Of a stretch of 64,000 nt of DNA, positions 58,201-64,000 are shown piece by piece. Source of the DNA: Phyto melanocephala (taxonomy: Eukaryota; Arthropoda; Insecta; Diptera; Rhinophoridae); the NCBI GenBank assembly GCA_941918925.1, contig OW799236.1, positions 98,596,562-98,660,561 of the forward strand, written 5' to 3'. The position numbers were made by a program, and so were the translations under genes. The notes beneath the pieces were generated by a model, which was given only the letters and a program-made list of their open reading frames with translations, had not been told where the DNA came from and did no database searches. The number at the start of each line of letters is the position of its first letter. The stretch's first letter is position 1.

Positions 58201-60524
58201 CGATTCATTTATTCTGAGGAACATATAGTTGCTTCTAAAAGTTGATTTACACCAACACACGGACAAACGGGCAGATGGACAGACGGTCAGGGCTTAATCG
58301 ACTCCTCTATTCATAAGCTTTCAGAAAATATATACTTTATGGGGTCGGAAATAAAAATTGTAGAAATTACAAACGGAATGACAAACCTATATATACCCTT
58401 GTGCACCACAAGTGAAGGGTATAAAAAAAATTAAAAAAAAACATTAAAAAAAACAAGTAAGAGCGCTATATTCGGCCGTGCCGAATCTTATATACCCTTC
58501 ACAACGTGTAGTCATGCAATAACAGTAGTTTGTATCACCATTCATCTCATATGAAATACGTACATACATACATATAAAAAATATACATATATAAAAAACA
58601 TCCCATTGTAAAATTATAAATTTACGTATGTATGTTAAAAAAAAATAAAAATAAAAAAATTAAAAAAAAAAATTTTAAAAAAAAATTTAAAAAATAAATT
58701 AAAAAAAAAAATTAAAAAAAAAATTTTAAAAAAATAATTAAAATATATATAATTAATATAAAACAAAAAAAAAATAAAAAAAAAAATTTAAAAAAAAAAA
58801 TAATAAAAATATAAATAATATATTAAATAAAAAATAAAAAAAAAAATAAAAAAAAAAATTTAAAAAAAAAATTTAAAAAAAAAATTTTTTTTTGGCTCAG
58901 CTGGGATTCGATGCCACGTTTTCTCTAACCAGTATACACGTTTGTATGTATGTATGTTGTTGTTGTAATGTTGTTTTTGTGAAAAAAAATCGAGGTGGGT
59001 CGTGGGTTTTTGCTCATATCTCAGTTGTTTATGAACCGATGTTTCTGATTTTCAATACCGATCTACTCCCGAATATTTCTGATATTTTAATACCTTACCC
59101 GGGTCCAACCTATATCGGGGGGCTTCAAAAAGTTGATTTTAACATACACACGGACAGACGGACAGACTGACAGAGCTTAATCGACTCCCCTATTCATAAG
59201 CTTTCAGAAAATATATACTTTATGGGGTCGGAAATGAAAATTGTAGAAATTTCACACGGAATGACAAACCTATATATACCCTTTTTCACTGTGTGAAGGG
59301 TATAATAAAAATAAATTTAAAAAAAATAATAAACTTACATATGTACATTACATACATACACATGTATGTACGTATGTATTTACAAATGTATTTACAAATG
59401 TATTTACATATGTATATTAATATTCTTACCTGATCCGTAGCCTGTCCCGAACAACGTGATAAAAGCGCTAACATTGTGGTATGAACGAAGAGAAGGACAA
59501 AACAGATTTGAAGAACATTTAACGACATGTCACGTTGTGTTGTTATTTGTACAAATAAATTATACGTAGTAGTCGTAATCGAATAGAAGGCATAACCCAT
59601 GTAAACGACCAATATAAGACTGCAGCTTTCATTTGTAGCTTTGTAAAGACGTAGCAATTTATTATACATGCGAAAAGCAAAAAGTGAATCGTCGGGAAAG
59701 TTTTCCATGGGCGGCGGTTGTGCTAAAACATTTTCTGGCGAACGTACAATATCTATAAGAGGAATATGTTGTTTAACATTGTTTTGCTGCTCTTTGTAGG
59801 TATAACCATTTAAAATGGAATTTAAAAATTCGAAACGCACTGTAATAATACGCAAAAGAATCGAAGCATATACAATGAATATGGATGATAAACCATTTTG
59901 CAGTGAATAGAAACCAATTAAAATATACGAGGGCACTGTTAATGGCTCATTGATAGCGAATATTCTTAGGATAATGATATACAATTGAAATATAACTATA
60001 AGTATGATAAACTTGACGTCAAATCCACATTTATTAACAATATTTACGGAAGATCTTCGAGTTATTTCCTCATCCACCTTAAGAATATCATTTAAAATTT
60101 TCAAAAACGACTTTGAGTTTTTGGAACATATTAAGACAGTCGTTGTATAAGTGACGATGCACAATAAAATTTCAATCCAGTAATTAATGTTGTCGGTTTC
60201 ACGATACGAATAAAAAAGTTGTGTAGATCCATCCGAGAATAGATTGTACAAATTATATATGGTCATCGAATGAACTATAACATGAGCAGTAATGGAATAG
60301 ATACGTCTCACTACAGTTGGCGGACCTAGTTCATAGTTGGATATTGTTCGAAAGAGGGGTAGTAGTCCAGTTGCCTTCAGAATAAATATAATACAAGTAA
60401 TATCATTTAAAAACGAGTTTGACTGGTTGGTATTTGCTGCAGTCTCATTTCTACGTCGTTGTCGTTCCGGTAATGATTTCACTTTTTTGCCACTTTTATT
60501 ATCCGTACAAGGTCCAGTACACAT
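49881..60524 (-). CDS. Gustatory receptor, 7tm_7 family (4 exons)
   Basis: Exons on the minus strand: 60524-59430, 53556-53494, 50228-50139, 49952-49881 (365, 21, 30 and 23 codons plus TAG). All introns are phase 0 with GT-AG ends, giving 439 aa, typical for insect Grs. Grs are seven-transmembrane ligand-gated channels of chemosensory neurons. Exon 1 has about six hydrophobic helices and ends LLSRCSGQATDQ. Exon 2 encodes ANETSQILARVYGKSKEYQN. Exon 3 encodes VDKFLTKSIKQEVQFTAYGF and then FVIDTSTLFK. Exon 4 encodes IFSAVTTYLVILIQFKQLEE, containing the TYLVILIQF form of the family's TYhhhhhQF signature. Introns are 5.9 kb, 3.3 kb and 186 bp and are full of transposons, yet splice sites and frame are intact. 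I cannot assign the subfamily or ligand. A read-through frame past 59430 is intron. Confidence 0.93.
50596..51790 (+). mobile_element. mariner-type element in receptor intron 2
   Basis: Inverted ends around ggttaaatatcaagggccga (left, 50605) and its near complement tcggcccttaaaatttaacc (right, ending about 51784) bound the element. A decayed transposase lies between. Exact termini and a TA duplication were not resolved. Confidence 0.8.
50712..51701 (+). pseudogene. mariner transposase pseudogene
   Basis: From ATG 50712 the frame reads MERYTIEQCVKVV, then a stop; later pieces include PSNQDAYRALRDLFGELNRP, KIIFSDEVHFHISRFVNKQN (first Asp), [37 protein letters not shown] (second Asp), RSCDLTPLDFFLWGYLKEKV (third Asp) and a C-terminus ending GGHLADILFHT. 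At least four stops and two frameshifts are present. Layout is DD34D mariner. Confidence 0.88.
51785..52350 (-). pseudogene. Non-LTR reverse transcriptase remnant (N-terminal half)
   Basis: Minus-strand reading gives VGLDDINPKFIKNILPWIIK, FPICWKYAKIVPVPKSGNDY, RPIAILPCLSKVFEHLL, then (with stops) YLSSGLQSVISGDLISRPLQ, TRRGVPQGSILGPLLF and SLYANDLP. These are the fingers and palm start of a Jockey-clade reverse transcriptase. It complements the C-terminal piece at 48885-49370 and could come from the same family. Confidence 0.85.
52528..53256 (+). repeat. Family B repeat, copy B6 (complete)
   Basis: Left module caagtaaaagtgctatattc, tatacccttctcaacgtgta, an A/T tract, ggctcagctgggattcgatg, and the end gtgtgaagggtata. 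It sits in receptor intron 2. Confidence 0.85.
54030..55560 (-). mobile_element. Unclassified element with cactgcg motifs, split by a Helitron
   Basis: Before the Helitron (54050-54125) and after it (55490-55545) the motif tcactgcg recurs about nine times. The outer bases (gaccagtgttgcc at the left, gttggtcggacc at the right) are weakly inverted. A minus-strand start MSFSFGQKKRKFLSLF lies near 55477. Many subterminal copies of one 8-bp word suggest transposase binding sites; the superfamily is unknown. Confidence 0.45.
54421..55307 (-). mobile_element. Non-autonomous Helitron with ~120-bp internal repeats
   Basis: Read on the minus strand it starts TCTATATATATAAAAGTGAA after A, and ends with a GC-rich hairpin (ggcgtagcaacgcgcgcc), gggattggCTAG, followed by T. 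These are the standard Helitron termini and A-T insertion site. Inside are six ~120-bp repeats, each with gggcgtggc(a/c)c(t)gcccac and gtgcaaagtttcagaaaa. A (CA)n microsatellite lies at 55239-55283. Confidence 0.88.
55608..55724. mobile_element. Foldback MITE, 117 bp, copy 2 (Harbinger-type TSD)
   Basis: Same 117-bp hairpin element as at 45605, flanked by TAA (55605-55607, 55725-55727). Different target trinucleotides (TTA and TAA) at the two copies confirm the ends. Confidence 0.9.
55725..56774. other. Receptor intron 1 stretch, unassigned
   Basis: Two similar blocks (ttaggtccctttctatttgc near 55850 and ttatgtccctttctctatgc near 55999) may be a decayed tandem repeat. atgttataacgaat(t)actaaa is duplicated near 56168-56222. 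A segment ending tgtgaccaacgatat (near 56697) matches one near 12659. No exon was found. Confidence 0.4.
56775..58424 (+). repeat. Family B repeat cluster, copy B7 (two left and two right arms)
   Basis: Left arms start at 56775 and 57096 (the second has lost part of its hairpin: ttcggccattttatataccc). Right arms are 57517-57926 and 58057-58424. The last belongs to a variant ending cttgtgcaccacaagtgaag before ggtata. The overall layout is again left-left-right-right, but the arms are diverged, unlike B1. Confidence 0.8.
58453..59305 (+). repeat. Family B repeat, copy B8 (complete)
   Basis: Left module caagtaagagcgctatattc, tatacccttcacaacgtgta, a ~250-bp A/T tract, ggctcagctgggattcgatg, ending gtgtgaagggtata. 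It lies in receptor intron 1, about 125 bp from exon 1. Confidence 0.85.
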
Positions 60525-61318
60525 TTTATATTATTTTCAATATAATATTAATTTCCGCGATAATAGAATATTTTTTTTCTATTTCTATAAGAGCGGCTAG
60601 TTCTTTTGAAAGTTGTGTTATAACGTTGTCAATTTATTTTTTGAAGTTAGTCCTTGTTATTAAAGAAATTATTAAATTCATATGTAAATACTATATGTAC
60701 AATGTGAGCATGTGTTTGACTAAGTCAGTGCAATAAATAAAATTGCTTTTACCGTTAATTAATTTTTTATCATTTAATCTTATCGTACTTGCAACAAGAC
60801 CTTATTTAAGTGGGTATGAACACAAATCATACCTAAACATACATATGTATTTACATATTTATTTATTTATGTATATATATACATATATATATATATTTAT
60901 TTTTTTTTTTGTAAAAATGTTTCTTATTAAAGAATTTGTATCTAATAAAAAGTGTGGGGCTAAATAACGGCTGTCGAACGCAATAGAATTTTAAAATTCT
61001 TTTTAGAATCTCTGTACCAAAAGCACAGAAAACTCAAACGCTCGAGTAAAATTTCGATATCATTCGAATGCTTTCTGTTTGTTTACCCGGGTTCTCCACG
61101 TAGCAATATTTATTGCCGCAATTGTCAAATTTGTTTGCGTCCATAGAAATTGCGACGTATTCATTGCTTTGCAAATTGCTTGAGCAATTATTGTCGCAAT
61201 AAGCTGTCAACATCGTTTCATTTTCTATGAATTTTTTTGTTTTCTTTGCAGAAACAAAAGAGAATTTAAATAATTTTACATTATGATAATAATTTAGGGT
61301 GAGATATATGTATGTATA
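60525..61318. other. Upstream region of the receptor gene
   Basis: The promoter of the minus-strand receptor gene should lie here. AT runs and tacatatatatat tracts near 60840-60900 are seen; no clear core promoter. A minus-strand frame at 61034-61342 overlaps an imperfect inverted repeat (attgccgcaattgtcaaatt / caaattgc..attgtcgcaat). Confidence 0.4.
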
Positions 61319-61512
61319 TCTGTGGTTTTCATGGGCAACCACGTATGTCTTAAAATCAAAATTTTCAGGAGAGCTACAAAACCATGTTTTATAGAAGTTA
61401 CGTTGTTATCCAATTAAAATAATCGGAGTGGGTTCATCTTATTTGAGAAATTTTTAAAGCCAAGTAAAGGCCGTTTAAAAAAACATATGCGGTTGCCTAT
61501 GAAAACCACAGA
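61319..61512. mobile_element. MITE, 194 bp, TA-flanked
   Basis: The ends TCTGTGGTTTTCATGGGCAA and its complement (one mismatch) are flanked by TA (61317-61318, 61513-61514). The interior is non-coding. Probably a Tc1/mariner-type MITE. Confidence 0.75.
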
Positions 61513-61954
61513 TATATTCGACCGTGCAGAATCTAATAATACCTTTCATCACCATGTACCTAGGTATAATGACTACATCGTAGCTGTAGGTATAATGACC
61601 ACATCGTAGCTTGGCCTAGATTTCAGATTTCATTTTATACGTCAATTTGTTCATTATTTCCTACGCCATATTTGATTTTGAATTTTTACATAGAAAGCTA
61701 TGTTCTACTAATCAATACCATTTATTTGATACCCATAATGATTAAGTTAAGAAAAAAATTATCCGTCATTTTGTATCAGATGCCATCATAAATTTTTCGA
61801 TTTTAAACTTTTTCATAAATTACTGTATTCTACTGGTCAAGCTCTTTCATTTAATACCAATATTATGGGGGTTAAAGGGACAAAGCGTCAAAAAAAATTT
61901 TAGGAACTTGAAAAATTGTATTTATTGTATTTAAAAAATATATATGTATATTTG
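61513..61954. other. AT-rich intergenic stretch
   Basis: A phrase near ggtataatgactacatcgta is tandemly duplicated at 61561-61612. No gene was seen. Confidence 0.45.
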
Positions 61955-62692
61955 TATACCCTTCACACAGTGAAAAAGGGTATATATAGGTTTGTCATAC
62001 CGTGTGAAATTTCTACAATTTTCATTTCCGACCCCATAAAGTATATATTTTCTGCAAGCTTACGAATAGAGAAGTCGATTAAGCTCTGTCAGTCTGTCCG
62101 TCTGTATGTTGAAATCAACTTTTTGAAGTTCCCCGATATCGCTTGGACCCGGGTGAGGTATTAAAATATCAGAAATATTCGGGAGTAGATCGGTATTGAA
62201 AATCAGAAAGATCGGTACATAAACAACTGAGATATGAGCAAAAACCCACGACCACCTCGATTTTTTTCACAAAAACAACAACATACATACATATAAACGT
62301 GTAAACTGGTTAGAGAAAACGTGGCATCGAATCCCAGCTGAGCCAAAAAAAAATTTTATTTTTTATATTTTTTCTTTAATTTTTTCTTGTAATTTTTTTT
62401 TATCTTTTATTTAATATATTATTTATATTTTTATTATTATTTTTTTTTTCAATTTTTTTTTATTTTGTTTTTGTTTTATATTTATTATATACATTTTAAT
62501 TATTTTTTTAAATTTTTTTTTTTTAATTTTTTTTAAAGTTTTTTTTAACATACATACGTAAATTTATAATTTTACAATGGGATGTTTTTATATATGTATG
62601 TATGTTTTTTATATGTATGTACGTATTTCATATGCGACGAATGGTGATACAAACTACTGTTATTGCATGACTACACGTTGTGAAGGGTATAT
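61955..62692 (-). repeat. Family B repeat, copy B9 (reverse, lacking hairpin)
   Basis: From tatacccttcacacagtgaa to cacgttgtgaagggtatat. The terminal hairpin module is missing; instead the 39-bp-unit repeat begins directly. In this orientation the plus strand shows gtaaactggttagag and gcatcgaatcccagc, similar to tRNA A- and B-boxes (62301-62337). Confidence 0.8.
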
Positions 62693-62935
62693 TAATTAAG
62701 TACTTATTTAAGTATCTATTTATAAGCGAGCGTTACAAGTTCTTCTCCGAGTCCATATTTGTAAGCGAGACTGGTAAGTAATTGAGTTCCTATTTGAAGG
62801 CGAGCGTGGTAAGTACTTGCCTCTAATGACATCACCGTGTTAAAATAATGGATTTAAATGCCAAATTGTAAGTAGTGAAGAACTGTTTCTAGTACTTTCA
62901 ACTCATTATTTTGTAATGTGTTATTTTCCTGGGTA
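62693..62935. repeat. Dispersed repeat with 39-bp units, second copy
   Basis: It matches 1930-2197, with the phrases gtaagcgagactggtaagta and gcgagcgtggtaagtacttg and the same end ttgtaatgtgttatttt then cctggg. Confidence 0.6.
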
Positions 62936-63212
62936 CAACATTAATTTCCAAGGAATTGTAAAACCGTGTATCTCTGTTAAACCTCATAAACAAAAACAAC
63001 GTAAAATTTAAACTCAAAGGTAAGCAACCTTTAATAAATTGAATTTTCTACAAATAAAATTTTACTATTTTTTTATTTAAACTAAAACGACATCGTAATT
63101 AATTGAAAGCTATTACAATAATAAACAAATTTCTTCAATAAATAATTTTTATATTTATTTATCAATACCATAGGCACATGTGAAATTATTCAAACTATTA
63201 CCATATTGATTT
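62936..63212. other. AT-rich intergenic stretch
   Basis: No features were recognised. Confidence 0.4.
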
Positions 63213-63370
63213 ATTTATAATTTTACAATGGTATGTTTTTCTATATGTATGTTTTTTATATGTATTTATGTACATATTTCATATTAATGAACAATTGTTA
63301 TTACATGACTACACGTTGTGAAGGGTATATAAGATTCGGCACGGCCGAATATAGCACTCTTACTTGTTTT
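63213..63370 (-). repeat. Family B left arm, reverse (copy B10)
   Basis: tttacaatggtatgtttttc, then ctacacgttgtgaagggtat, aagattcggcacggccgaat and atagcactcttacttg form a left arm in reverse orientation without A/T tract or right arm. Confidence 0.75.
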
Positions 63371-63469
63371 TTTTAAGACGGTGTATGGTGTTACTAATCA
63401 ATCAAACAATATATTTAAAATTTTTGCCAGTTACACCATTTGGCATTTTAATTAACGGTATGTATTTTA

Positions 63470-63932
63470 ACAAGTAACAGTGCTATATTCGACCGTGCCG
63501 AATCTTATATACCCTTCACAACGTGTAGTCATGCAATAATAATTGTTTGTATCACCATTCATCTCATATAAAATACGTACATACATACATGTAAAAAACA
63601 TAAAAAAAAATATTACAAAAAAAAAAATATATTAAAAAAAATAATAATAAAAAAAATTAAAAAAAAATTTAAAAAAAAAATATAAAAAAAATAAAATATA
63701 AATAATATAAAATAAATTTTTTTTGGCTCAGCTGGAATTCGATGCCACGTTTACTCTAACAACTAACACACGGACAGACGGGCAGACAGTCAGGGCTTAA
63801 TCGACTCCTCTATTCATAAGCTTTCAGAAAATATATATATATACTTTATGGGGTCGGAAATGAAAATTGTAGAAATTACAAACGGAATGACAAAGCTATA
63901 TATACCCTTGTGCACCGCAGGTGAAGGGTATA
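63470..63932 (+). repeat. Family B repeat, copy B11 (short variant)
   Basis: Left module caagtaacagtgctatattc (hairpin gaccgtgccgaat), a short A/T tract, ggctcagctggaattcgatg, then a deletion to the cggacagacgggcagacagt segment and the variant end cttgtgcaccgcaggtgaag before ggtata, as in the last arm of B7. Confidence 0.8.
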
Positions 63933-64000
63933 AAAATAATAGGAACCTTAAAATACTATTTCATTTTATACTGTAATATGAATGACCACAGCTGTTTCTT

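Noticed and set aside
59286..59429. C-terminal extension of receptor exon 1 (ICKYICKYICKY repeats)
   Set aside because: This is read-through into the intron after a consensus donor at 59429; it is encoded by a tacatacat-type repeat.
61034..61342. Cys-containing 102-codon minus-strand frame
   Set aside because: It overlaps an imperfect inverted repeat and a MITE end, has no splice or start support, and matches no family I recognise.

Overview
This is a nuclear genome segment from a fly, most likely a calyptrate (blow fly, house fly or stable fly relatives); this is inferred from gene structure and repeat style. It is very AT-rich, has spliced genes with GT-AG introns, and contains three conserved insect genes embedded in dense transposon debris. 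No bacterial features are present (no operons, CRISPR or rRNA).

Three host genes can be assembled exon by exon. (1) 16025-27786, plus: a four-exon membrane-anchored short-chain dehydrogenase (SDR16C / 17-beta-HSD11-like, 327 aa). (2) 34635-43633, plus: an eight-exon P5A-type ATPase (ATP13A1 family, 1216 aa), the ER transmembrane-helix dislocase. (3) 49881-60524, minus: a four-exon gustatory receptor (439 aa) whose three short C-terminal exons lie up to 10 kb from exon 1. The first two genes are co-directional; the ATPase and the receptor converge. Two more possible terminal exons (8170-8300 plus, 21489-21700 minus) are reported with low confidence.

Most of the rest is repeats. Two abundant unclassified families, here called A (ends TATACCCACCACC) and B (ends TATACCCTTCACA), occur in about ten copies each and share the same terminal hairpin module, although their interiors differ. 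Recognisable class II remnants include PIF/Harbinger, piggyBac, several mariner and Tc1 lineages, a Tigger/pogo remnant, hAT-like elements, Helitrons and at least five MITEs with clear terminal inverted repeats and target duplications. Class I remnants include 5'-truncated non-LTR elements and a probable solo LTR. A ~457-bp tandem array (30380-32430) upstream of the ATPase gene is unexplained. Introns of all three genes carry insertions, but none interrupts an exon.

Layout: 1-15000 intergenic repeat field (Harbinger, piggyBac MITE, family A, mariner, Helitron); 15.6-27.9 kb dehydrogenase gene with families A/B in its 8.2-kb first intron; 28-34.6 kb family B, Tigger, family A and the tandem array; 34.6-43.6 kb ATPase gene with a Tc1 element in intron 1; 43.6-49.9 kb intergenic; 49.9-60.5 kb receptor gene with mariner, LINE, Helitron and family B in introns; 60.5-64 kb family B copies and a MITE.
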